A DNA stretch of 64,000 nt from Hawksworthiomyces lignivorus (GCA_002917075.1 NTMA01000055.1:1-64000), one strand, 5' to 3'. Numbered from the stretch's first letter, positions 12,448 through 24,169 are shown. Program-made: numbers and translations. Notes: generated from the letters alone by a model not told the origin.

Positions 12448-13078
12448 GATCTGAATGCATTCCTTCTCAATAAGCCAAGCCGGCCGCATGAGGACGAGCC
12501 GTCACAGTCGGCCATGATCGCCGTACCGCTGCTCTACAGCAGCGCCAAACAGCGTACGAATAGGACGAACGACGTGCGGAGCCGTCATGATGGAAAGCAT
12601 AGCCGCGACATACTGGACAGAACCTGCCGCTGGCTGTAGTGCACTTAGTGGCCCGAACACCTGAGTGAGCTGTCGTACGACCTGCTCCTGATGACCACGG
12701 GCATGGAGGACACGAACGACAGCCTTCAGGGGCTGTGAGGCGCCGTCGGGCGGCTAGAATTGGCCAGCGAGTGCCTCGCGCACGACGAGAGTCTCAAGTC
12801 TTGCCTGTACGGGCTGACCCGCACTAAGGTAGATGAGAAGCCTGGCGCGCCTATGGCCACACGGCGTCAGGACGGCACCATTGCGCGGTACATCTGCATA
12901 TAGCAGCAGGTGCTGACGTACCTCGTGCGGCAGCGCAGACTGCCGGTGTACGAGCAGCCGCTCTAACAGTTCTTGCCGGATGAAGAGGAGACAGTACTTG
13001 AGGATAAAGAACAACGTAGAGGACAATTCAATAATATAATTCAATTCTTTGTTCTATCGCATCTGTGTTGGTTGTAGG
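12448..13078 (+). pseudogene. GC-rich decayed coding relic, same frame with five stops
   Basis: A sharply GC-richer island inside AT-rich DNA. One + strand frame reads protein-like sequence for about 600 nt, interrupted only by stops at 12637 (TAG), 12646 (TAG), 12736 (TGA), 12901 (TAG) and 12964 (TAA). All five lie in the same frame and each is one C-to-T change from CAG, CGA or CAA. The stretch between the third and fourth stops (about 54 codons) is acidic and Leu-rich with no frameshift. I do not recognise the family. This is what a gene hit by point mutation but not by indels would look like. Confidence 0.55.
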
Positions 13079-13090
13079 TTCTTTAGTAAT

Positions 13091-15368
13091 TTAGAGAAGA
13101 AATGGGTTGATTCCTATGGAATCCCAGTCCCAAATTGGGTCGAGTATCTCGTTTAATGTAAATTCCGATGTCGATAAAATAGTGTTGCACCCTTCAACTT
13201 CTTGACTGATCCCAAAATGATCTTGGTCATTTGTATTGAAAGAAGTATCAACAGAACTATCTAAGTTTGTAAGCTCTCCGACGTCCATTTCTATGTTCGT
13301 ATATGCAGAGGCGGTGAAAATATCTTTATCAGTACTTGTTGCTGCAGTCCGAACCTGCATTACTGACTCAATGCTCTGAGCTTGTTCCAATGTGCGTCTC
13401 TCTGTCTGGGACAATTGTAATTGAGCAACGAGACAGCTCAAAATGGTCCATGTGGCATTACCGAGTTTTGACAGTTTTCGAACGCGGTACAATATGGTCA
13501 ACGACAGTCCAACTGCTGCTATGACTTCACTGCGTCGCGGGAGATTGTGCTCTATGTCGCGAAGAAGAGCGGAACATAACCAGGAGCCAACATCAAATGG
13601 ACAGTAGGTAATCATGAAGTATCTAGCTTTGCTCGGAAAACACAATTCAAAAAACTCTTTGCTTTTGTGGATAATCTTCAAGCCTAAGTCGATTGAATGC
13701 GCGATCCTGTGGCGTTTTTCAGTGCAGCTTAATTGGTCCCCCAAATCATAATCCTCGGTCTTCGTTGATATTGGGCCTATGCATTTTCGCAACACTATCA
13801 GCGCTGTCAAATAACCGGAAATGTGCAGCTGCAACCGCTGGAAGGGAATGCGATGGTGGAATTCTGCATCCCATCTTGTCTCAGGATCGTCGACTCTAAA
13901 TGCGCAAGGGAGGGCAGTCATCCATTGCTCGATGAATGCAAGTTGTTCTTCCACATTTACAGTATCTGATCCCATTTTCACAAGCTTCATGGCGAGCTGC
14001 AGCTCAAGTATCTTTGACACAACAGGAGAAGGAACGTCTTGGTTGGCTGTCGGTTGATCCATGCGGGGATTTGGGAGCGATATACGGAAGGCGTCGCCGA
14101 TAATAGGAGGTCTGCCAAACGCGGCGGTCATAAAGCTTTAAGATGCGGCATAAATATTTAAGATTATATAACATATTCAGTTCAAGGAGCCATCGCACGC
14201 ACCAGTCCCATGTATAGATAGTACACCATAGCCGTCGCCTCATCTCTCTCGAAAGCGGGCTCATCATGTCGCTTGGATCATCGATATGCATTCCTATGAG
14301 AGGTTAGTAACACGGCCGATTCAAACCAAGATAAGAAGCAAGCACCTATTTCCTGTGCTTCTCTCACTGCTGCCGCCAATACATGCCACGATCGGAGAAA
14401 TTCCGACTCTGTCTTCAGCCATGTAGCAGCTAGAAATAGTGTTTGTACTTGTACAAGGCCGCCTTCTCCCGGAGGTATGAAGTTGGAAAGTGTCTGGGAA
14501 GCCTCAAAGTAGCGATGGCTGGAGCCATCCGCAGGTTCCCCCAGCTCAGCCTCTAGCTTCTCGAGGAGAGTTCCCGATAGGAACTGAGTAGAGTTGGCGC
14601 AAACTTGCAGCACCAGACAGGAGAACGCAATAATAGACATTCTTAGAGACTCAGACAGCTCTAGTTGATGACGTATTGACCACCATTGGACATATTCAGT
14701 CATGAAGGCTTCCTGATAGAGGGCTCCGTATTGAAAGTTGACATTTTCGAAAAAGGATTTAATCAATAAATCTACATGAGATCTTGGGGGTATGTTGCGA
14801 AGGGCATCTCGAATCCTTTCGGGAAGATTACCGCGGATCAGTCCGGACTGGTTATAGCTCTACAAGATTATGTCTGTTAGAGTCGAGAACAAAGACAATG
14901 AATTGATGAGGCGATAAAAAGAGGTGGTCACCGAGGTAGGTAGAGTCTCAAAATAATCAGTTGTTACATAGCCCAATTTCTGCAACGTAACGGCTACTCC
15001 TTGCTCAGCGTGCTGGTTGCCGGCCTCAAAGAGAGCAGCTTCGCTATGGATGCCGTCCTCTGGGGAAAATGTATGAATGCCGTTTTCTGACTTTCTTCTC
15101 TGATGTAAACTAGCATATTCAATTTAGTAGCCATTCTACTACGTGATTAACATAGAGAATAGGCCATTTAACCAAAAGAAGCGTACCTTTCGCTGTCAGT
15201 CGATGGGTACATGTCGTTGAACTCGCACAGATGTCCCATTCGCCGTGCTTGACAGTGATTGCAGGGCCACTCCTTGTTGCATCTCTGTTTCCTGCGTCTG
15301 CATTCCGCACAGGAAGCCGTAGGGCGTCCTCGTCGGCGTCTTCTGCTTGATGGATACTCTGCATTCAT
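13091..15368 (-). CDS. Zn2Cys6 fungal transcription factor
   Basis: Five exons (15368-15187, 15097-14932, 14859-14346, 14293-14203, 14135-13091) sum to 1998 nt, giving 665 aa. The N-terminus holds a binuclear zinc cluster with spacing C-x2-C-x6-C-x5-C-x2-C-x8-C (starts CAECRRRKQRC, residues 20-48). The middle matches the Fungal_trans domain: REAQEIGMHID, then RRRLWCTIYTWD and FGRPPII, both rebuilt only after splicing. The intron-1 acceptor must be the second of two adjacent AGs for the frame to close. It is transcribed away from the SDR at 15977, and such pairs often share a promoter, so that SDR is the first candidate target (inference). Apparently intact. Confidence 0.9.
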
Positions 15369-15976
15369 TGGCGCAATTAGGAGACACTTGATTCACTTTT
15401 CTCAAATAAAGAAGGTAGCCAGTCGCGATAACTATTTAGACCGAAATATTGCGGGAAATCAGACCGCTGTCGGTTTCAGGTTTAGGGGGTCACTTTCGTA
15501 AGCGGCGCCACAAGCCTCTTCTTCAACCATTTCCTCATAGCTGATAGGCTTCAGCCACGGTTTTCTAAACAGACTAATCCACTTGCGGTTTGATCTTGTA
15601 TGCTTGCCTGGGCCTATGAGTACCTGATTGGAGGCAGCTTAATTTGTTGCGCCAAAAAATAAACTTTGGCGACACGTTAATTAGCCGACACATGTTTCTG
15701 CGGCAGTAATTAGTACATTCAAGCTACTGCTTATTTTCCGACCTGTTTCGGGGAATTGCTGGACTGTACCGAGAGGATGGCCTCTGTTGAAATGTGAAGC
15801 TGGACCAAATTCGATATGGCACGAGAACTAGAATCTAAGTCGAAATATACATATATATAACCATGGCTCAGCTCGCAAGTTTTATTGTTCTCGGTCTGTA
15901 ACAGCCGGCAAGCATTCGTTAGACAACTTTGCAATTACAAAAACACCACTTAAACTTCTCAATAACCCCCAAAAGA
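15369..15976. promoter_or_regulatory. Shared divergent promoter between Zn2Cys6 factor and SDR
   Basis: About 600 bp separate two divergently oriented start codons. A TATA-like ATATACATATATATAA lies at about 15844-15860, some 120 bp upstream of the SDR start. No further operator can be named with confidence. Confidence 0.5.
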
Positions 15977-16831
15977 ATGTCGCCTACTTCCCTTGTTTGG
16001 TTTATCACTGGTGCCAACTCGGGCTTTGGCTTGCACCTCACGGAGCTCGCTCTGTCTCAAGGCCATACCGTAGTAGCTACTGCGCGCAACCTTGCCAAGT
16101 TTCCGCAGTCCCTCCGCGATTCACGGAACGCTGATCTCATCCAGATCGAAATAACCGCGCCTGCTTCAGATATAACAGAAGCTGTTAATGCTGCGGTATC
16201 ACGCCACGGCCGCGTTGACGTTCTGGTCAATAACGCTGGCTTCGGGTTAATGGGCGCTTTGGAAGAAGTCTCTGAGACAGACGCACGCTATCAGTTCGAC
16301 GTGAACGTCTTTGGCCTAATCAACTTCACAAAGGCAGTGGTGCCTCATATGCGGTCAGAGAAGTCAGGCGTCATAGTTCAACTCTCAAGTGGTATTGGCT
16401 TGTGGGCAGGCCAAGGTGCACCATTCTACGCCGCTTCCAAGTTCGCCGTCGAAGGATTATCAGAAGCTCTTGCAAATGAAGTCAAGGAAATGGGTATTCG
16501 TGTTCACATAATTGAACCAGGAATTTTTCGTACTAACTTCCTCGGTTCTCTGGCCGATGGCCATGACTCACGGCAAAAAAAGGACGGATACCTTGACGTG
16601 GCCGGCATGTTAGCTACCATGCATGGCAAACAACCTGGAGATCCGCTCAAGGGAGCCCAAAGAATATATGAGATTGTGACAGGCACTGGTATGGGCACAG
16701 GAATGGAGGAAGAACTGAGAATTCCCCTCGGATCAGATTGCTTTGGGATGCTTAATGACAAGATTAAATCGTTGTCCGCGACCGCAGAAAAAGTCCGCGA
16801 GATTGCTATAAGCACGGATTACATAGCCTAA
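15977..16831 (+). CDS. Classical short-chain dehydrogenase/reductase
   Basis: 284 aa without introns. An upstream in-frame ATG at 15929 would add 16 residues, but the one at 15977 puts the Rossmann fold at the N-terminus as usual. The cofactor motif is TGANSGFG, with NNAG and the catalytic YAASK further on, so the active site is complete. Together these mark a classical SDR, NAD(P)H-dependent, acting on an unknown alcohol or ketone. It lies divergent to a zinc-cluster regulator, so it is probably under its control (inference). Confidence 0.92.
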   Translation: MSPTSLVWFITGANSGFGLHLTELALSQGHTVVATARNLAKFPQSLRDSRNADLIQIEITAPASDITEAVNAAVSRHGRVDVLVNNAGFGLMGALEEVSETDARYQFDVNVFGLINFTKAVVPHMRSEKSGVIVQLSSGIGLWAGQGAPFYAASKFAVEGLSEALANEVKEMGIRVHIIEPGIFRTNFLGSLADGHDSRQKKDGYLDVAGMLATMHGKQPGDPLKGAQRIYEIVTGTGMGTGMEEELRIPLGSDCFGMLNDKIKSLSATAEKVREIAISTDYIA

Positions 16832-17570
16832 ATGATGTGGTGAAGGCATAAGCATGTAAAATAGCATCAATGACTCTCACAAAAATTCTGTAGGCGGAAA
16901 CTAAGTGATGCTAACATGGTCGGTAGCAATTAGAGTACCAAGTTGTTTTGTAGCCTGCTTTATATATTATGGATTTCTAAGTAGGCCTAGGATAACCCAG
17001 TTAATGGGTATATTCTGGTTACTTACTAGAACTTTAGTCAGAATACAATAATACAATTTGATGCAATGTCTCTTGTTAGGTATTGACATCATTATGTGTC
17101 CAGAACACAACAGTGCATCCCGTCAAAGGACAGTTACTTGACATAAAAAGTGGCATGGCAATGGAACGTTGTTAATAAGAAACCACATCAGTGGTAACTT
17201 CCTAGTTCTGTATTAGCAACCAAACTTTAAATTGCCATACGATAACAGTCACTGGACAAACCTCTTTTGGGAACATTAAATAGATCCAATTTAGTTAAAA
17301 TTTAATCAACTCGTTCCAGACAAACCAAAACACAAAAGTCCGATGGGAAAATAGATAACCGAATATTTTGTCAAACAGCCGTCCAGTACTGCAGCGGACT
17401 GACCGCCCCTAGACTCCCGGCAGGTGTAAGACTAATGAGGTTTACTTCATGAGTAGAACACCAGCTCAGCACGTAGCGTACCTCGAAAAAGACCGCAGTC
17501 TTAATGTCAGGCCTACATTTTGCAAATAACCTATTTATTAATCTTAACGATACTTCCACACATTCCCTCT
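16832..17570. other. Intergenic AT-rich DNA
   Basis: No gene or structured element recognised. Small open frames on the minus strand (for example 17371-17559) have no supporting similarity. Confidence 0.6.
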
Positions 17571-18300
17571 ATACTTCGAGAGTAGCCACCCCCCCTTGAT
17601 GTTCTCCTGGATCGACTCGGTGTGTGACTTGTCGATCCGCGGAGATCGCACGTCGTTCTACGTCATGGCCACCTGGGCGAGCGGTACTAGATCCGCGCTG
17701 CTGAACACCCCATCGGGTACCGACGCCGCCGCGGCACTTTGGTGCTCGTGAGGTAGTACCGGACAGATAGCCCCGTCTAGCGCTTAATGTCCCCTGTGTG
17801 GCTCTAGAGCGCCTCGATCATGACCTTGGCGTACGATCGCCCTTACATACGCTGCATGAGCATGACTGGCACACCACCGACACTCGCGACGGCCCTCACC
17901 TTCATTGCTCCAATTGCCAACGAGGAGATCTTGCGGGTGAAGTTGTATAGCTGGTAAAACGGCGGATCGTAGAACTGCACCATCTGGAGGTAGGTTGAGA
18001 GCAAGAGCAGGGGGGCCTGTGTTCCGAGCGTACTTAGTCGGGTGCCGTACGACGCGGTTGTAGCGCGAACGCCTAGATGCCGAGAGAAGACGGAGGCGAG
18101 AAGCGAGGTCGAACATTGGCGTTCGGGCTCCGCAAAAATCCAGCAAACTCCTTCGTGCTGATAATCGCCTCTGCTGCGTGGTCGTCGATGCACGACTCGA
18201 TAATGACAGGTATTCTCCATTCGTAGTTTCCGATGGCTGAAATATGGTATGCCATCTTTTCATGGAAGAGTGGCAAGGATGTAGCTGCTTCGAGCAGCTT
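17571..18300 (-). pseudogene. GC-rich coding relic of unknown family
   Basis: A second GC-rich island bounded by AT-rich DNA. Protein-like minus-strand segments occur in different frames: about 18276-18150 (with AYHISAIGNYEWRIPVII and IESCIDDHAAEAI), and 18000-17843 (with STYLQMVQFYDPPFYQLY). The frame must change at least twice and no splice sites join them, so I read it as a frameshifted gene. I do not recognise the family. Confidence 0.4.
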
Positions 18301-18902
18301 AGAAAACGGACCTTGCCAACAAAGTATGACAGTCCTGACGGCGAAGCGACTCCAACAGTATTTTACTGGCGGCAGATCTAGATGACCTAGATCTTTGAGG
18401 CGTCAGAGACGAGACGCTCGTATAGGACTGAGCACTCTCTCAGATAGGAACGCGCTCTCAGTTTGTACCGTAACACGAGTAGGAAGAAAAAGAGCATAGT
18501 CATAGTATGAGCTAGTCCGTAAAATAAGGCACCAGCCTAGATCTAAAGGTTCTCTGCGATCCTCTAATAAATAGCAGCGAATGCAATATCGACATTCCAA
18601 ATGGAATTTGAGAAAGTAATTTTCTAATAAGCACACAACACAGCTAGACTGTCTCACAGAGAAAGAAAGAGTACAGATTGCCAACTCTCTATTTATGTCA
18701 AGAGCACTTGCGTAGATACCGAGTTGCCACGAGCCGCGGGCTCGGGATTCTACAAGCCTTTGCGCGAAAACAAACAGCCGTTCTCCTTGGAAAACAGATC
18801 CAACTACCACTCTTCGGAGCAACTCCAGATCTTTGGAGGTCCCATCCACTATGCACGGCAACACATCTATTACCGCTGTCAGCCATGCGGGGAATAAACG
18901 CT
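18301..18902. other. Unassigned stretch
   Basis: Open frames occur on both strands (18403-18906 minus, 18698-18886 minus) with many Cys and Arg, but none shows a known motif or a consistent exon structure. Confidence 0.4.
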
Positions 18903-19117
18903 TCAAATAGAACCCCTAATACTTACACTCGTAAGCGTGTCAAAGGCATACCCATCCTTTTGAAGGGTTAGTGTGGACCTCCAAGTGAAGTAGTAGGACA
19001 AGATGTACTTACAGGGCAGTTATTACCATCGCTCCTGCCAATACAGTCTTCGGCAGCCGGGACAGCCTGGGCGACGCCCGCATAAAAAATCAGAAACGTA
19101 ACAACAGAGAATTTCAT
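18903..19117 (-). CDS. Small secreted protein candidate
   Basis: The reading from ATG 19117 begins with a clear signal peptide (MKFSVVTFLIFYAGVAQA) followed by a short mature part with DCIGRSDGNNCP. A consensus GTAAGT donor at 19012 and an AG at 18957, with a CTAAC branch-like motif before it, define a 56-nt intron and give 52 aa ending at 18903. Read through unspliced, the frame ends at 18968 and gains a second CP pair. Both versions are tiny. It resembles a fungal effector-type secreted peptide; no family is recognised, and expression evidence is needed to choose between the forms. Confidence 0.42.
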
Positions 19118-22100
19118 GATCGTGTAGTTTATATGGAAATTGACAGTCTGCATAAGCCAGAGACAGATTTGTTAAATACTTGCTGTAGCTGTCACGAACA
19201 CCAGATTCTCGATTGTGTAATTTCCAGTGTCAGGCTCACACAGACAGGAACCGGGAAGGGTTCGAAAAAGAAAGAGAACAGCGCGTAATAAATACCAGAG
19301 ACCGCGCAGCTCTTGTCAACTAACACTTCTTCCAGAGGCCCTGCAACTAATCCGGTAAGTCCGCTTACATGATCACGATACTCAGACAAGAGGCTGATCT
19401 AGTTAGCTTTTGGCCTGTTGGTTGATTTGCAAAAAGCGAGCTTCTGCAGGGAGACGTGGATCTGCCCCTCTAGGAATATTCAGCTAGAATGGCCTGTGGT
19501 GGACGGTTAGCTAGATACTGAAAGCTGCGCGAACAAAGGGGAAGGGAAATAGTTAGGCTAAGGATAATATTGGTGCTAAAAAGAATGCAAGGGACAAGTT
19601 AAGGAAGTAAGCCAAAAAGAAGAGATTTAAAAGAATACATGCAACTTTTATCCCAATAACACTCAACTGGCTCCAATCAGTCACAAAAGAATTGGCTTAA
19701 CTGCCTTCCCAACAGTGGCTATTTTATCTATTTCATTCTCCTGTGTGTTGGCGTCGTCAGCAATATAACCAATTAATTTCTTTGGGAAACTCTCTACATT
19801 AAGTCACAACCAACAATACCTACCAACTGCCTGAATTCACAGCTCACCGAGCTCGCATGGAGACGATCCGTAACATGTGTCGCATTGCATTGTAATGATT
19901 TGTGCAGTTTGTCATGTTGATCCTCTCTTAATCCGGGCGGACCGACAACGTTGACAGGAAGGGCGAGCGGCATTTCATATGAAGGTGTGTCGCAGTAGAG
20001 GTTGGCGAAGTGAGGAAAGAAATTATCTCCTTAGTATTGTCCAAAAACGTAAACCCCGTAAAATTATGTGGCTTTTGAATTTCAGCTGTAGTGCAATATT
20101 GCCCCGCCATGGAAATTGAGATTTTAGGACTTCTGGAGGCCGTGTATCCAGAGGATGGTTAAAGAGAACATGTATCTCCAGAAACGCTTTGAGCATCACC
20201 GGCGCTGGAAAAAAAAATTAGTCGCTTCCAAACTCCGGACTTATTGCGCTCAAATAAAAGGCCACTGCATATACGAGAGGAACGGCAGTTTACCAGACAA
20301 ATAGAAGATAGCCCCCGAATAGGCCATATTTCGGGCCCCGGATAGACTGAGAGATGTCGCTGCTTAGGATGTTGGGAGAGATGCGAACTAGCTTTCATAA
20401 GTACCACCTGGGCAACTCTTGTCGGGTTTTCGGCGACGGGTCTGCATCCCTTCATGTGAAGATTATTCATTGTATGCATTATGGTCAGTTGCTCCGCCCA
20501 TCGCAAGTGGCAACGCATAATTCAGCTGTGGTCCGCAGTGTCTGTCGTGCGGCAACTAGCAAGCCCGTTTTGTTTTACCAGCACTCCATCCTTTTACCAT
20601 CGCGAGAACAGAGACGTCCTCCTCTAATGCCGTCTGCTGTGGATGGTTCGACTGACCGACCTCCGAAAGCGCTATGTAAGTCCAATGACAGTGTGTCCAA
20701 TAGCCGACTGGCTGCCATGCAGCTGTAATAACTCTTCTAGTTTGAGGCGCGGTTAGTTAAGTTTTGTTGGTTCCGGTGTCAGCAGCGGAGGCATCGCACG
20801 GCTGGCGTGCCTTAGCCAGGGAGGCTCGTTCGTGACGACACAGCTGTTTGACGTTGCCGTAGTAGCAACTGGCTTACGATCTGAAATCGTGCGACAGTGG
20901 TAGCATAATCGTTAGCAGCGACGGGAATTTGAAGACTCCAAACGTAGAAGTGTGGCGACTGCTATTGGCCCGACCCATTCCCTGACGTCAGGCTCGATAC
21001 TAACCCAGTGCGGAGTGGAGATGGCGTACATGTACCCTTGAATAGATGATATAATGCCGATAAGCTGGTACACTCCGAGTTTTGATTGTGGCAAATGCCT
21101 CCAGTGGAATGACAGCATACAGAGAATTCGATTCTTTCCAATAACACGATGCGGTCTTCGGACTGCCTTTTGCATAGTGCGGTGTAGGTCGTCCCAGTTG
21201 TCTTTCGGATGCTTCGAATATCTAGAGTCGAAGATGATTGACTGATTAGTTGCTCTGATAGTTCCTGCGTATGCTGTTCTAGGCCTGAGCGTAGTATATT
21301 TGTGATAGGCTGTGCAGTGTTTGAAATGAGGGCACTTGAGGAAGCGTACGTATCAGTTCTTAATCTAGACGACGGTGATGACTGATCGTCGCCTTCCCGA
21401 AATGCCCTTCAAACATGCATCAACCAGCATGAGTAAAAATTGCTTTCTGAATGCCACCATTGCCACAGCCTATCGCCCTTGCTATTCTTTTGGACACCTC
21501 ACTGGAGCTATAAAAAAGCAAACGTCACTGAATTCTCTAGTTAAAGAGCATTACGCTCCTCTGCTAAAGAATGCCTATCAAAAAGAAAACTTCAAAAGCC
21601 ACTTACAGTTGAAAAACTGAAATCCTTCCTCCTCCACAATCGTTTGTGTGATCTTGGTCATACTTGTGGAGGTTTATTATAGTACATGTCATGTAGTTTA
21701 AGTTGCTTGAGGCAATTGCAGTATTTGTTGAGCAATGCTTATATTTTATCTAAGCCTTAGATCATCTGGCATAGTGCATACTGGTACTATACATATATCA
21801 TAGAGGGCTTCTCCTTCTGACCTCTCCTTGGATACCTTTTCCTTCTGTCAAGTGATGCCACTAGGCCACTGTACCAGTACAAAAAGGATCAATCCCCTTG
21901 GACATATGTAACAGTATCTTACCTTATGTTGAGTTGTGTATGAACTACACTCGTTTACTGTATATATAGCACTGTGACTACCCCTTACTAAAAGGTTTAG
22001 CCACAGACTACCGTAGACACAGTTATCTCTCCTTTTTCAATTAACAATCTGCTCACCTGAACTCAACACCTTATAACTTAACACCTTCGTCTAATAAATG

Positions 22101-22662
22101 ACTAAGCAGACCGACTCCGACTGTATTTTCCTGCTACCATCGTTGGTGCACTGTGCTTTAGTAGACCATATTTAGCCAGAGGCTATTGGCAGAAGAAAGT
22201 TTGGCAGTTACAGTAATAAACACCAGGTGTGCGCTATGTAGTTCTATCCAGTGTAGCGTGGGTATTTGTGTATACGATCTTTTCCATTCCCTTTCCACTC
22301 TTGCGGCGCAGACAGTAAGGCATAGCCAAAGAAATAGCAGAGAAACTCTTGCATTTTAAGCATCAACAAGAAGGGTGAACTTTTTTTTTTGTTAATAATA
22401 GGTATAAATAATATGCAAATTGCCGGTCTGTTATAAAGCTGTTTGCGCGTGTTTGGGACACCAATCTAAAAATGATATTTTCTTTCCAATCTATCGTGCT
22501 AAAAGTTTCTAGAGTCTCCGCTGAATACGAACTGTATTTCTTACAGGATTGAACTCTGCTATTACCCCCTTCTCGACTATGATTGCGAAGGCTACAGCTA
22601 GGAAGGGACACGGAAAAAATAGCTAAGTCTTGGGGGCTCGAATGCGCCCCCTCTTTTGTCGG
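19118..22662. other. Long gene-free stretch (about 3.5 kb)
   Basis: No gene can be supported. Minus-strand 21175-20912 (87 codons, containing WVSIEPDVREWVGP) is the most protein-like piece and may be the end of a lost gene, since a second frame overlaps it with Cys-rich sequence. The + strand 21375-21620 frame (81 codons) matches nothing known. The rest is AT-rich. Confidence 0.45.
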
Positions 22663-22690
22663 GACTCTTCGTTCAAGACTCTTCGTTCAA
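22663..22690. repeat. 14-bp perfect tandem duplication at a stop codon
   Basis: GACTCTTCGTTCAA occurs twice head to tail (22663-22676 and 22677-22690). The stop codon of the F-box gene on the minus strand (22675-22673) lies in the left copy. A 14-bp insertion is not a multiple of three, so the duplication probably changed the original C-terminus. Confidence 0.9.
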
Positions 22691-24169
22691 AGACAATTCA
22701 TCTATCCACTCGTCATCACCATCGTCATTCTCCTCATCTGTCTCCCAACAAGTCTCACAATCATCCGGGTGGTCACGATGGAGTAGTCCCCGCGGTAGCT
22801 CAGGGGGGCGCTTCGTGCCACCTTCGCTCGCCTCCCACATCCGCTGTGCCTCTGGGCACCATCGAAGGTGGGCAGGAAAATCGGCGCGGCTGCGGACGAA
22901 GTCTCGATCATCACTATCGCACTCGCCTGTCTCAAACGCCAGCGCGCATCCCGCACACAGCACGCCACCACGGTCTGCGATAGAGTTGGTTGCGGGGTCA
23001 TAGAATGGCATGGCACACGCGCCCATATAGTTGTACCGGACTTGAGACGGGTCTGGTGCCCACGTGCCCTTCTGTGCAAGGTCATCTGCCTGTAGATATG
23101 CCTCGGGGCGCTCTTCGGGCGGCCGCTTTTCAACAACATTCATGACCTCGCCGAACAGGACGAGCTCAGCGTGGTCATCCGGTCCAAGGCGGTGGACTAG
23201 GGGAGCTGCTTCCGCTTTGGGCCCATAAACTCCTGGCAGTGGGCAGAAGCCTATTAGCTGATCTTCCTCGTCTGGGGTCAAACTGAACTGCTCGCGGGCG
23301 AAGGTGAGTGTGCACACGTGGGCAGCCATGTGCGCTTCGAGGCAGCCGAAGCAGCAACGGCACCAAGCGAGAAGGGAGACAAAGCCACCAAATGGGATCT
23401 CGAAGTCGTCATCGCCGTCTCTAGCGCGGTCTTCATGGCCACGTTCGCGGTTGTGATGGACGATAAGCCCTTCAGCCTCTTCTGCTTGTTCGGCCTCGAC
23501 CTCAGCATCTGCTTCGGCACGGCAGAGATCACATTCTTTAGAGCATATCAGGTCATAGAACTCGAGTAGCGCAACATCAGCCAATCCAGTTCGCAGCAGA
23601 GCGCAAAACAGATCAAGTCCGTGAGCGGTGACAACTTGGTACTGCCGCAGAGAGTCGACTGCCTGTCGGCCGTAGGTGTCAGTTTGCCTGAAGTTGAACA
23701 GCGATTGCATATCTAAGCGCAATAGGATATCATGCATGAGTTCTGGTGGTAGCCGGTCGAAGTAGGAGCCGCCATCGCTGCGTCCCAGCGCAGGCGCATT
23801 CAGAGAAGACGGCCCCGTCCGTGTAAATGGAGTAGCAATGGATGAGCGGATGGCGGTGTGTTCCTCAGGTGGGAATGATATGACGAAGGAGTCATGTTCG
23901 TGGTCATATGAAACAGTTCGGATGACCGCTTCTGCTTGGTCGCCACGGATAGGATACCGCGGTGGTGGCGGCCACCATGATTCTTCTGATCTGTCAGACT
24001 CCATGCTCCCGCTTGGCGAGGGCGGTGCAGTGCTTGGGTTCAACACGGTTACATGCGCTATCTCTTCGAGTGGTTCAGAATTAGAATCCATTGGCATTCC
24101 ACCTGTCGTATCTTCAAGTGAGGTCGAACTGAAGTCCATCCGCATTCCCCGTGGCCTCCTCAGCCTCAA
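22673..24169 (-). CDS. F-box protein with acidic insert
   Basis: One uninterrupted frame of 498 aa. Residues about 136-175 (FDRLPPELMHDILLRLDMQ) form an F-box, here internal after a Ser/Pro-rich N-terminal extension. The C-terminal part has several CxxC pairs (CDLC, CRCC, CAGC) and two acidic stretches, including one near the end. F-box proteins link substrates to SCF ubiquitin ligase; the target is unknown. Coding sequence is GC-rich against its AT-rich surroundings, which also gives long spurious frames on the other strands. The stop falls inside the 14-bp tandem duplication. A downstream ATG could also be used as start. Confidence 0.8.
   Translation of the reverse strand: MRLRRPRGMRMDFSSTSLEDTTGGMPMDSNSEPLEEIAHVTVLNPSTAPPSPSGSMESDRSEESWWPPPPRYPIRGDQAEAVIRTVSYDHEHDSFVISFPPEEHTAIRSSIATPFTRTGPSSLNAPALGRSDGGSYFDRLPPELMHDILLRLDMQSLFNFRQTDTYGRQAVDSLRQYQVVTAHGLDLFCALLRTGLADVALLEFYDLICSKECDLCRAEADAEVEAEQAEEAEGLIVHHNRERGHEDRARDGDDDFEIPFGGFVSLLAWCRCCFGCLEAHMAAHVCTLTFAREQFSLTPDEEDQLIGFCPLPGVYGPKAEAAPLVHRLGPDDHAELVLFGEVMNVVEKRPPEERPEAYLQADDLAQKGTWAPDPSQVRYNYMGACAMPFYDPATNSIADRGGVLCAGCALAFETGECDSDDRDFVRSRADFPAHLRWCPEAQRMWEASEGGTKRPPELPRGLLHRDHPDDCETCWETDEENDDGDDEWIDELSLNEES

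Noticed and set aside
12343..12639. 98-codon ORF starting in A-rich sequence
   Set aside because: The first 45 codons come from homopolymer runs. Only the later part belongs to the relic described at 12448.
20912..21250. Possible ankyrin-protein-associated fragment
   Set aside because: Two overlapping frames look protein-like, but neither shows a motif strong enough to name.
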